A stretch of 38,241 bases of DNA from a virus. The position numbers and the translations under genes were made by a program. The notes under the pieces are model-generated. The model did no database searches and was not told where the DNA came from. It saw only the letters and a list, made by a program, of their open reading frames with translations. The DNA lies in IMG/VR virus record IMGVR_UViG_3300021140_000018, positions 1-38,241 of that record. The stretch is one strand, 5' to 3'. Each line of letters begins with the position of its first letter. Within the stretch, counting starts at the first letter, position 1. Of the stretch, positions 1 to 6,378 are shown one piece after another.

Positions 1-1
1 A

Positions 2-70
2 CAAATTAGCAGAGAAATCAACTTCGGTCCCGATGTTGGTTTAGAAATCATATCCGACGAAGGATGTTAA
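2..70 (+). CDS. C-terminal end of an upstream gene (5' truncated by window edge)
   Basis: An open frame enters from the window edge and ends at TAA 68-70, giving 22 residues ending in ...LEIISDEGC. It stops four bases before the ligase ATG on the same strand, so it is probably the preceding gene of the same operon. The AAGGA at 59-63 that serves the ligase lies inside it. Too little is present to assign a family. Confidence 0.5.
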   Translation, partial: QISREINFGPDVGLEIISDEGC

Positions 71-73
71 GCA

Positions 74-1201
74 ATGAACGCCGACAAACTCTACAAGATT
101 GACTCCAAAGGCCAAACTCGTGTGTGGTGGATGGAGTATGATAATGAAAAGTATCGTACCCATTCTGGTATTGAAGGTGGCAAGATTGTAGTTTCTGGTT
201 GGCAGTATCCGACCGCTAAGAATGTCGGTCGTTCTAATGCGACGACTATTGCCGAGCAGGTGAAGGCAGAGGTCGAAGCCGAATATACAAAGAAGCAGAA
301 CCAGGGTAAGTATCACACCTCTGTTGGTGAGTCCATTTACTTTGGTGCTAAGTTTTTTGAGTGTATGCTGGCAGACAAGTATGATGCCAAGAAGCATAAC
401 AAGTTTCCATATTACTCACAACCAAAGTTAGATGGCGTTCGCTGCCTTATCTCCAAAGATGGTATGCAGTCACGCAATGGCAAGCCGATTGTTTCTTGTC
501 CTCATATTCGTGAGATATTAGAGCCGTTTTTTCAGTGCCATCCTGATGCTGTTCTGGACGGCGAACTGTATAATCATGAACTAAAGAGTGACTTTGAAAA
601 ATTAATCTCACTTGTTCGTAAATCAAAGCCAACTGCTGATGATCTTGAGGAGTCGGACGAGAAAATCCAGTATCATGTATATGATCTGGTCGATGGTCTT
701 CCAAATATGCATCTACAAACATTTATGGACCGTCTTGGCTTTATCAATCAGTTTGATTATAGAAGCCGTTACTATCCGACTGTGCAAGTTGTAAAGACAA
801 CCAATATCCAAGATGAACATGACATTGAAATGATGCTCGGTGAATATCTCGAAAGTGGATATGAGGGTCAAATGCTCCGTGTTCCTACCTCAATCTATGA
901 AGGTAAGCGTTCCAAGAACCTTATCAAGCATAAAGAATTTGAGGACGATGAATTTGAAATCGTCTCAATGGAAGAAGGTAAAGGTAACTGGGCCGATGCT
1001 GTAAAGCGGATTGAAATCCGTTTGAAAGACGGAACGACACAGTTTGCTGGTGTGCGTGGATCATTTGACACGTTGCATGACCTGTTGTATAATGATTATG
1101 GTTATACAAGCGTAACGGTACGGTATCAGAATAAAACGGAAGACGGTAAACTCCGTTTCCCTGTTGTCGTAGCATTTTGGAAAGGTGATAGAGACCTATG
1201 A
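74..1201 (+). CDS. ATP-dependent DNA ligase with WGR-like N-terminal domain
   Basis: Predicted to seal nicks in duplex DNA using ATP during phage replication and repair (375 aa). Nucleotidyltransferase motifs are visible in order: motif I K118-L-D-G-V-R with adenylated Lys118; motif III L161-D-G-E-L-Y; IIIa H-V-Y-D near 201; motif IV E264-G-Q-M-L-R; motif V with K285 and K287. Residues 291-375 look like the OB-fold. Residues 1-80 resemble a WGR domain (V-W-W-M-E-Y...), a small nucleic-acid-binding fold that T4 gp30 lacks, so this is a different ligase lineage from gp30. Start: ATG 74 with AAGGA at 59-63. Its TGA overlaps the next ATG (ATGA), so it is translationally coupled to the cREC gene. 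Ligase identity is firm; the WGR assignment is inference from residue pattern. Confidence 0.93.
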   Translation: MNADKLYKIDSKGQTRVWWMEYDNEKYRTHSGIEGGKIVVSGWQYPTAKNVGRSNATTIAEQVKAEVEAEYTKKQNQGKYHTSVGESIYFGAKFFECMLADKYDAKKHNKFPYYSQPKLDGVRCLISKDGMQSRNGKPIVSCPHIREILEPFFQCHPDAVLDGELYNHELKSDFEKLISLVRKSKPTADDLEESDEKIQYHVYDLVDGLPNMHLQTFMDRLGFINQFDYRSRYYPTVQVVKTTNIQDEHDIEMMLGEYLESGYEGQMLRVPTSIYEGKRSKNLIKHKEFEDDEFEIVSMEEGKGNWADAVKRIEIRLKDGTTQFAGVRGSFDTLHDLLYNDYGYTSVTVRYQNKTEDGKLRFPVVVAFWKGDRDL

Positions 1202-1563
1202 GATACAAACTCTATCTGGATGACCTGCGTTATCCTGACCTGCATCCCGATTGGCGTATTGCTCGTAACTATCATGATGCTGTATGGATGGTAAAGAACT
1301 ATGGTCTGCCATATTATATCTCTTTTGATCATGATTTGGCAGACGTTCGATATGATGATAATTGGCCAGGTCCCAGAGGTAAAGAAAAATCTATTCCTTA
1401 CGAATTTACAGGATATGACTTTGCCAAGTGGTTCTGCCAGTGGGTTATGGATAATGATGTATGTCTGAATGACTTTGACTATGGCGTTCATTCAGCTAAT
1501 CCTGTCGGCGCTGAGAATATCCGCTGCTATATGGCCAACTTTATGAAGGATCGCTTCGTATGA
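1198..1563 (+). CDS. cREC family (cyclic-phosphate processing receiver-like) protein
   Basis: A 121-residue single-domain protein with features of the cREC family, a receiver-like fold predicted in the literature to process cyclic phosphates during nucleic-acid repair. Seen: an N-terminal strand ending in acidic L7-D-D-L, the signature S42-F-D-H-D-L, and a C-terminal H98-S-A-N-P-V-G motif, which together would form a metal or phosphate site. It overlaps both neighbours by ATGA junctions (ligase upstream, conserved phage protein downstream), so all three are likely made from one message. Being directly coupled to a ligase fits an end-processing role before sealing, but that link is inference. 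No signal peptide or membrane segment. Confidence 0.7.
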   Translation: MRYKLYLDDLRYPDLHPDWRIARNYHDAVWMVKNYGLPYYISFDHDLADVRYDDNWPGPRGKEKSIPYEFTGYDFAKWFCQWVMDNDVCLNDFDYGVHSANPVGAENIRCYMANFMKDRFV

Positions 1564-2120
1564 ATATGTTTTTTATCGATGAACAAGCTGAAAATTGTGC
1601 CAAGTGGGCAGTCGATTCTCATTGCATCAAGATGATCCTTGAGAGTGCCCAACTCTTGTCTACCGCTCACCGTATTCTTGACGGCATCCAGTATGTTGAG
1701 AATAAACCGGTTGCTGGTAGTTTCCCTGTTCGTTATCGCAAGATTAAACGCTGGCTTCTGCCTGATGCTCGTGAGACTGCTATGTATTCGGCTACGCATG
1801 TCAATCACCCGTGTGCTATTTGGGCTCGTGAGTCGCATTGTAACTATGCTTTCTTGTGGGTGTATATGGCCGAGCATTGTAAAGAATATACATATCGCTA
1901 TGGCAAAGTCCATAAGATTGAGTCAAGCGGCTTACTCACGTTGCTTGCTGATCATCCAAACAATATGACAAACGCCGCTTTTACCACTCCGCCGAGTGCC
2001 ATGGATCCTAAATACATCATATCAGATGATCCGATTGCTAACTATCGGAACTATTACAAGGTTGGCAAGGCACATCTTCACAAGTGGAAGAACCGTGAGG
2101 CGCCTGCATGGATAAACTGA
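1560..2120 (+). CDS. conserved phage protein of unknown function (His/Trp/Tyr-rich)
   Basis: 186 residues, soluble. I recognise this as a family common in T4-like and other phages, but without an established function; such proteins are sometimes labelled pyrimidine-dimer glycosylase, which I cannot support. Conserved-looking blocks: N-terminal C13-A-K-W then H21-C-I-K-M and E28-S-A-Q-L-L-S-T-A-H37; N82-H-P-C-A-I-W; Y110-T-Y-R-Y-G-K-V-H; and a terminal Y162-R-N-Y-Y...W. The polar His, Glu and Lys residues in helices suggest an enzyme. Starts by ATGA overlap with the cREC gene and itself overlaps the next gene by 13 bases. Its place behind ligase and cREC suggests nucleic-acid metabolism, by context only. 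Confidence 0.7.
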   Translation: MNMFFIDEQAENCAKWAVDSHCIKMILESAQLLSTAHRILDGIQYVENKPVAGSFPVRYRKIKRWLLPDARETAMYSATHVNHPCAIWARESHCNYAFLWVYMAEHCKEYTYRYGKVHKIESSGLLTLLADHPNNMTNAAFTTPPSAMDPKYIISDDPIANYRNYYKVGKAHLHKWKNREAPAWIN

Positions 2121-2410
2121 AAAAAGAATTGAAATACCTTGAACAGAAGGTAAAAGAGGAATTGCACAAAACTCGGAGTCCTAAAACTCCGAGAGAAGAA
2201 GTTCCTCTATATCAAAAGTCAATTCTTTATAGACAGGAACGCATTGCTGCTATCAGACGCCAGTTAATGGGTCAGACTGATAAGCAATTGAGAGAAGAAG
2301 CTAAGGTAGGAGCCGCTTACAATACACCTGAAAAGTCGGCTCAAGCAAGATCAAAGAACGCCAGCACCGCTGGATGGAACTTTAAAAAAGATGAATATTG
2401 GAGTAAGTGA
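2108..2410 (+). CDS. small charged coiled-coil protein, hypothetical
   Basis: 100 residues, very rich in Lys, Arg, Glu and Gln. Residues 1-20 and about 35-70 are strongly helical with heptad-like spacing (K-E-L-K-Y-L-E-Q-K-V), and the C-terminus is polar and probably disordered. No family recognised. Start ATG 2108 lies inside the end of the previous gene (13-base overlap). Its TGA overlaps the ATG of the following gene. The tight packing supports it as a real gene in the ligase operon. Confidence 0.65.
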   Translation: MDKLKKELKYLEQKVKEELHKTRSPKTPREEVPLYQKSILYRQERIAAIRRQLMGQTDKQLREEAKVGAAYNTPEKSAQARSKNASTAGWNFKKDEYWSK

Positions 2411-2610
2411 TGCCAACATATAGTTTTCGTGATAAGAATACTGGTGAATGTTTCGACCAGTTTATGTCTATTTCAGAACTGGATAAGTATCTGGAAGAGA
2501 ACACACATTTAGAAAAGCTGCTATCGGCACCACACTTTCTCGGTGCTAATATGAATGGTGGGTTAAAGAATAACAAACCATATGACCCAAAGGATAATGC
2601 GAATGCCTAA
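2410..2610 (+). CDS. small FmdB-like phage protein without zinc cysteines (paralogue 1)
   Basis: 66 residues starting M-P-T-Y-S-F-R-D, the pattern of a widespread small phage family that resembles the N-terminal strand of FmdB-type zinc ribbons (M-P-x-Y-x-F/W) followed by E-x-F-x-x-x-M-S-I-S-E. The CxxC pairs of true FmdB proteins are missing; only C15 is present. ATG 2410 was preferred over an in-frame GTG at 2407 because it restores the family start and makes a TGATG junction with the upstream stop. The next gene encodes a second member of the same family. Function unknown. Confidence 0.65.
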   Translation: MPTYSFRDKNTGECFDQFMSISELDKYLEENTHLEKLLSAPHFLGANMNGGLKNNKPYDPKDNANA

Positions 2611-2866
2611 TTATACATGGATGAATAAAGAGACTGGTGAGGAACATACCAACACCATGACCATTGCCGAGCGTGACGAATATGAAAAGAACAACCCACA
2701 ACTATCGCAGGTACTTCGCAACTTCACTATGGTGGATCCAGTAAACATTGGAGTCACCAAACCTCCAGCCGACTTTCAGAAATACGTTTTGGGCCGTGTC
2801 AAAGCGGCAGTGCCACATGCTGATGCTGTGGCTTCTAAAAGATGGGACATTCCAAAGGAGATTTGA
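2603..2866 (+). CDS. small FmdB-like phage protein (paralogue 2)
   Basis: 87 residues starting M-P-N-Y-T-W-M-N-K-E-T-G-E, parallel to the upstream protein (M-P-T-Y-S-F-R-D-K-N-T-G-E), then T-M-T-I-A-E-R-D-E-Y matching S-I-S-E-L-D-K-Y; a tandem duplication followed by divergence is likely. No cysteines. ATG 2603 is chosen from this family start and the AAAGGA at 2589-2594; in-frame ATGs at 2582 and 2597 would add seven or two residues. It overlaps the upstream stop by 8 bases. It is the last gene before the terminator at 2900-2936. Function unknown. Confidence 0.65.
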   Translation: MPNYTWMNKETGEEHTNTMTIAERDEYEKNNPQLSQVLRNFTMVDPVNIGVTKPPADFQKYVLGRVKAAVPHADAVASKRWDIPKEI

Positions 2867-2899
2867 CCTGTCAGAGAACCCTCCATCTAAAAAGTTTAG

Positions 2900-2936
2900 A
2901 GGTCGTGCCCGTAAAAAGGCATCGACCTCTTTTTGT
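2900..2936 (+). terminator. Rho-independent terminator after the ligase operon
   Basis: AGAGGTCG (2900-2907) pairs perfectly with CGACCTCT (2925-2932). An inner TGCC/GGCA extension is separated by one bulged base around a short A-rich loop, and TTTTT follows at 2932-2936. It lies between the stop of the second FmdB-like gene and the PhoH start, which also argues against longer upstream starts for PhoH. Confidence 0.88.
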
Positions 2937-2975
2937 TATGAGAATGTGACTAACAATAACAATAAAGGTAAATAT

Positions 2976-3695
2976 ATGTCACGAAAGAATAGACGTAATA
3001 ACCAACAGCAGAACCAGCGTGGTGAGAACCATGCCGAGAAGAACCATTTTGAACTGCGTCATATCCAGCCACTAACAGTAAACCAAGAGAGAGTGTGGGA
3101 CGCATACGAAGCCGGTTCTAATCTAATGCTACATGGTTATGCAGGAACTGGTAAAACATTCCTGTCATCTTATCTTGCTCTAAGGGAGGTATTACATTAC
3201 GAGACATATAAGAAGGTTGTTATCATCCGCTCCGTAGTTCCATCCAGAGACATGGGCTTTCTACCAGGAACCGAGAAACAAAAAGCGGAAGTATATGAAC
3301 AGCCTTATCAGGAGATTTGTGACGATCTTTTTGGTCGTGGTGATGGTTGGAAGATTTTGAAGTTAAAGGGCTTGGTTGAGTTTACGACCACCTCGTTTCT
3401 ACGTGGTATGACCTTTAACGACTCAATCATCATTGTTGACGAGTGCAACAACATGACATTCCAAGAGATTGATACAGTCATGACACGCATTGGCAATAAC
3501 TCTAAGATCATTTTCTGTGGAGACTATCGCCAGTCCGATCTACACAAGCCACATGAAAAGACAGGTATCAAAGAACTGATGGGCATTACTCGCCGTATGC
3601 CATCATTCGACCATGTTGAATTTGGCATTGAGGACATCGTCCGCTCGGGCGTTGTCAAGGAGTATATCATTCAAAAGACTGAAATGGGACTGTGA
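2976..3695 (+). CDS. phoH: PhoH-like P-loop ATPase
   Basis: 239-residue cytoplasmic ATPase of the PhoH family, common in T4-like phages and thought to act on RNA or in phosphate-stress metabolism; its phage role is unsettled. Walker A is G54-Y-A-G-T-G-K60-T, Walker B is I151-I-I-V-D-E156, and a conserved G182-D-Y-R-Q-S-D follows. The R-S-V-V-P-S-R-D-M-G-F-L-P-G block near 85-98 is typical of PhoH. The first 25 residues are polar and Asn/Gln-rich. ATG 2976 follows AAAGG (2964-2968) just downstream of the terminator at 2900-2936; an open frame extends upstream to 2748, but using it would mean reading through the terminator and overlapping the previous gene. Confidence 0.93.
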   Translation: MSRKNRRNNQQQNQRGENHAEKNHFELRHIQPLTVNQERVWDAYEAGSNLMLHGYAGTGKTFLSSYLALREVLHYETYKKVVIIRSVVPSRDMGFLPGTEKQKAEVYEQPYQEICDDLFGRGDGWKILKLKGLVEFTTTSFLRGMTFNDSIIIVDECNNMTFQEIDTVMTRIGNNSKIIFCGDYRQSDLHKPHEKTGIKELMGITRRMPSFDHVEFGIEDIVRSGVVKEYIIQKTEMGL

Positions 3696-3702
3696 CTAAA
3701 TA
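3695..3702 (+). promoter_or_regulatory. T4-late-type promoter element (ACTAAATA)
   Basis: ACTAAATA follows the PhoH stop (TGACTAAATA) and ends 28 bases before the ATG of the structural protein at 3731. The same motif class recurs ahead of gp25, gp8, gp48 (minus strand), the 10622 gene and the tmRNA, fitting a gp55/gp33-dependent late promoter. Confidence 0.6.
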
Positions 3703-3730
3703 ATACACATAATGTAAGGAGTAGACTTTC

Positions 3731-5044
3731 ATGGCACAGTTTCGCATAGACACACATCAATATCTTAATCAAGAGAAAACTCTCTTTGAAGTGGTAATGT
3801 TAGCTGACCAGTATGGTAATCAGGTTGGTCCAGCTAATCCTACGGGTATGGCTGTCGATGCTTTCGGCCGAGCCAGAATGTCTACTCCTCTCACTCTATT
3901 TGATTCCAGCCATCGTTTCAAAGATAATGGACTCTGGAACACAGCAAACACCTCTGGCAATTCTACGTTCGCCTTCTCTACCACAGAGGGTCTAATTAAT
4001 ATGAACGTGACAACGGCTGCTAATGCCGAGGTCGTTAGAGAGACAACTAAAGTATTCTCATATCAACCAGGCAAATCACTACAGATTCTAACCACATTTG
4101 TTATGAATACAGCCAAGCCCAATCTTAGACAGAGAGTTGGTTATTACGGTGTTGATAATGGCATCTATCTTGAACTTAATGGATCTACACTTTCATTTGT
4201 TCAAAGATCAAACACCACTGGCACAATCGCAGAAACAAGAGTAAATCAAGCCGACTGGAATATGGACACAATGCTTGGTACTGTAGCATCAAGTCCATCA
4301 GGTGTTACACTAGACATTTCAAAAGCACAGATTTTGTTTATTGACGTTGAGTGGTTAGGTCTTGGTACAGTTAGATGTGGTTTCGTTATTGATGGTCAGC
4401 TAATTCATTGTCATTCGTTTCATCATGCCAATCTAATAACATCAACATACATGACCACAGCGTCATTGCCGTTGCGTCAAGAAATCAAGAATACAGCCGT
4501 CACGGCAAACAATAGCACTATGAAGCAAGTCTGTTCTTCTGTTATTTCGGAAGGTGGATATGAGTTGCGAGGTTCACAGCAAGCCGTTAGTACCGTCGTA
4601 ACAGCACCAAAAGCACTAACTACAAAAGGTGTATTCTATCCAGTTGTTTCAATAAGACTGAAATCAACAGCATTAGATGCCATCGTTATTATGACCGCAC
4701 TATCTATTTTAGGTCGTGGTAATGGTGTAGATTTCAACTGGCAAGTCATAACTGGTGGAACAGTTACAACGGCATCATGGACTCCAGCAAGCGCCGATTC
4801 AGCCGTTGAATATACAATAGATGGCACCGCTATTACAGGCGGTAGAGTTATGGCTTCTGGATTCGTCAATTCATCCACACAGGCATCACCTTCTATTGAC
4901 GTTCTCAAAGAGGCTCTATTCAAGTTTCAGTTGGAAAGAAACACATTCACAGGAGTGGCAACACCACTCACATTAGCCATAGCAGCAGGCACAGATACAA
5001 GCACCTGTTTTGGTGCAATGGACTGGGAAGAAATCACCAGGTAG
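3731..5044 (+). CDS. virion structural protein (conserved in T4-like phages)
   Basis: 437 residues. I recognise the pattern of a structural protein family common in T4-like marine phages: A46-F-G-R-A-R-M-S-T-P near the N-terminus, R-E-T-T-K-V-F-S-Y-Q-P-G-K-S, N-L-R-Q-R-V-G-Y-Y-G, and D-V-E-W-L-G-L-G-T-V-R. It is rich in Thr, Ser and beta-strand-forming residues, with no signal peptide. Its exact place in the particle is not known to me. AAGGAG at 3716-3721 is the ribosome site. It is preceded by a late-type promoter, fitting a virion protein even though its neighbours are non-structural. No terminator is seen after it; a sigma70 promoter starts right at its stop. Confidence 0.75.
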   Translation: MAQFRIDTHQYLNQEKTLFEVVMLADQYGNQVGPANPTGMAVDAFGRARMSTPLTLFDSSHRFKDNGLWNTANTSGNSTFAFSTTEGLINMNVTTAANAEVVRETTKVFSYQPGKSLQILTTFVMNTAKPNLRQRVGYYGVDNGIYLELNGSTLSFVQRSNTTGTIAETRVNQADWNMDTMLGTVASSPSGVTLDISKAQILFIDVEWLGLGTVRCGFVIDGQLIHCHSFHHANLITSTYMTTASLPLRQEIKNTAVTANNSTMKQVCSSVISEGGYELRGSQQAVSTVVTAPKALTTKGVFYPVVSIRLKSTALDAIVIMTALSILGRGNGVDFNWQVITGGTVTTASWTPASADSAVEYTIDGTAITGGRVMASGFVNSSTQASPSIDVLKEALFKFQLERNTFTGVATPLTLAIAAGTDTSTCFGAMDWEEITR

Positions 5045-5073
5045 TTGACTTTCTAAAAAGCATACTATATAAT
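5045..5073 (+). promoter_or_regulatory. sigma70-type promoter
   Basis: TTGACT (5045-5050), 17-base spacer, perfect TATAAT (5068-5073). It sits between the structural gene and the small gene at 5098 and would drive the accessory cassette 5098-8060. GGAGGT at 5086-5091 gives that gene a strong ribosome site. Confidence 0.85.
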
Positions 5074-5097
5074 AAGACTATATCATGGAGGTATAAT

Positions 5098-5391
5098 ATG
5101 TCAGGAACTGTTGAAAACAGTATTAACGTCTTGGTGTCGGAACTCAAAAACAACCGTAAAGTGGATAAGGATGAAGCCCTTGACTACGTTGGTTATGTGT
5201 TCCGACTAATCTCTCAAAACAATATTCCGTTAGATCAGCGACATGGTGCATCCATGACAGTTGACGCATGTGTTAAGAATGTTCGTGGTAATGATTTCCG
5301 TCGTGCAGAAGGTTTCTTCGGCAACTGGGCAGCCCAGTTAGACGAGAAAGGTGAGGTCTCTGAATATGATGACCATTATTCAGGCTGTTGA
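5098..5391 (+). CDS. hypothetical protein, first gene of accessory operon
   Basis: 97 residues, acidic and predicted largely helical, with no signal peptide or membrane segment. Two cysteines (C58 and the C-terminal C97). No family recognised. It has the best ribosome site in the region (GGAGGT seven bases before ATG) and follows a consensus sigma70 promoter, so it is probably well expressed early in infection. Its TGA overlaps the TTG start of the exonuclease gene. As the leading gene of the cassette it may be a host-directed early protein, which is inference from position only. Confidence 0.75.
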   Translation: MSGTVENSINVLVSELKNNRKVDKDEALDYVGYVFRLISQNNIPLDQRHGASMTVDACVKNVRGNDFRRAEGFFGNWAAQLDEKGEVSEYDDHYSGC

Positions 5392-6062
5392 AAACTTTTA
5401 GACATATCTATAACGACCCTGTTCTATGTGAACTAAAGAGAGAAGAATATAATGGCAAGCGATTTTACATCTCGCCAAAGGGTACTAAACTCCCCTCGGT
5501 TACGACTTTTCTATCTCACTTCAAAGGCGACTCTATTGCGAAATGGAGAAAAAAAGTCGGCGAAGAAGAAGCGAACAAAATCTCGGCACGAGCAAGCCGC
5601 CGAGGTACAAAATTCCATTCTCTTATGGAATCTTATATCTCTAATCAGGAAGGATTCCTCGATGACAAAGTGATGCCTGATATGAAGCACGCCTTTAATC
5701 AGTTTCTTCCCATTCTAGATAGAGTTGATAATGTTCACTACTTGGAAACTATGCTTTATAGCGAAATTCTTGGTCTTGCTGGTCAGGTGGATTGTATTGC
5801 CGAGTATGATGGCATCCCTTCTATTATTGACTTTAAAACATCTTTAAAGCCTAAGAAAGAGGAATGGATTCTAAACTACTTTGAACAATGTACCTGTTAT
5901 TCTTTGATGTATGAGGAGATGACAGGCATTAAAGCAAAACAGATTGTGGTTATGATCGCCGTTGATCACCACGAACCACAAGTGTTTGTCCGTAACCGTA
6001 AAGATTATATACCAGAGTTGGCTCGAAAGGTAAGGCAGTTTAGAGATGAGACAGGACTATGA
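5388..6062 (+). CDS. PD-(D/E)XK exonuclease (RecB/Cas4/MGME1-like)
   Basis: 224-residue nuclease of the PD-(D/E)XK superfamily, expected to degrade or trim DNA ends with a divalent metal. Catalytic landmarks in order: R72-G-T-K-F-H77, a Glu around 120-126, G132-Q-V-D135-C, I146-I-D148-F-K150-T-S, then the Q167-C-T-C-Y171 helix typical of the RecB/MGME1 branch. The start appears to be TTG 5388, overlapping the upstream TGA; homologous-looking sequence begins at once and the next in-frame Met is about residue 80, inside the nuclease core, so an ATG start is not possible without losing it. The ribosome site is weak, suggesting coupling to the upstream gene. The stop overlaps the following ATG. 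Confidence 0.88.
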   Translation: MKTFRHIYNDPVLCELKREEYNGKRFYISPKGTKLPSVTTFLSHFKGDSIAKWRKKVGEEEANKISARASRRGTKFHSLMESYISNQEGFLDDKVMPDMKHAFNQFLPILDRVDNVHYLETMLYSEILGLAGQVDCIAEYDGIPSIIDFKTSLKPKKEEWILNYFEQCTCYSLMYEEMTGIKAKQIVVMIAVDHHEPQVFVRNRKDYIPELARKVRQFRDETGL

Positions 6063-6211
6063 AATCTCTCCATATTGGAAACGTTGCAGGTCAAGTCAAT
6101 CTCAAAGGTAAGAAGTATAAACTCTTATCATGTAAGTGCTGTGTGGTTCAAGACCTTCGTGGTAAAGAAAGAACCAAAGAAGCAAAGAAAGAAATAGGAG
6201 AATACAAATGA
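6059..6211 (+). CDS. small cysteine-containing hypothetical protein (50 aa)
   Basis: M-K-S-L-H-I-G-N-V-A... with a C25-K-C-C cluster and a highly basic, Lys/Glu-rich C-terminal half. ATG 6059 overlaps the exonuclease stop (ATGA) and its own TGA overlaps the lipoprotein ATG, so it is locked into the operon. The cysteine cluster could bind zinc but three cysteines alone are not diagnostic. No family recognised with confidence. Confidence 0.6.
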   Translation: MKSLHIGNVAGQVNLKGKKYKLLSCKCCVVQDLRGKERTKEAKKEIGEYK

Positions 6212-6327
6212 AGAAAGTTTATCTTGCAGTCGCATTGGTGTTTCTTAGTCTTGGGTTATCAGGTTGCGTCGTCGGGACGGTCGGTAAATGCCTTCTCCTC
6301 GACAATACCTCGAAACCTTGTCATTAA
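6208..6327 (+). CDS. tiny lipoprotein, possibly frameshifted
   Basis: 39 residues: basic start M-K-K, hydrophobic stretch to residue 17, then lipobox L17-S-G-C20, so it should be lipidated at Cys20 and anchored in a membrane. AGGAG (6196-6200) is well placed for ATG 6208. Odd: in the next frame (+1) an open stretch covers 6212-6382 and encodes a plausible mature lipoprotein tail (...V-I-K-E-P-P-T-P-W-I-E-E-F-E-N-Q...) that ends exactly in an ATGA overlap with the ANL-ligase start at 6379. A one-base shift just after the lipobox (around 6264-6280) would join the signal to that tail, giving about 58 residues. Whether this is a real frameshift, a sequence error, or chance is not decidable here. 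A small proline-containing lipoprotein could be an Rz1-type spanin, but no Rz partner is seen. Confidence 0.55.
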   Translation: MKKVYLAVALVFLSLGLSGCVVGTVGKCLLLDNTSKPCH

Positions 6328-6378
6328 AGAACCACCAACTCCTTGGATAGAGGAGTTTGAAAACCAGATTGACGCTGA

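Noticed and set aside
1560-2120. Assignment of the 186-residue protein as T4 DenV pyrimidine-dimer glycosylase
   Set aside because: The size is near, but I do not see the DenV N-terminal Thr nucleophile context or its catalytic layout; left as unknown.
2748-2975. Upstream extension of PhoH
   Set aside because: It overlaps the second FmdB-like gene and contains a strong terminator; ATG 2976 has a good ribosome site and gives the usual PhoH N-terminus.
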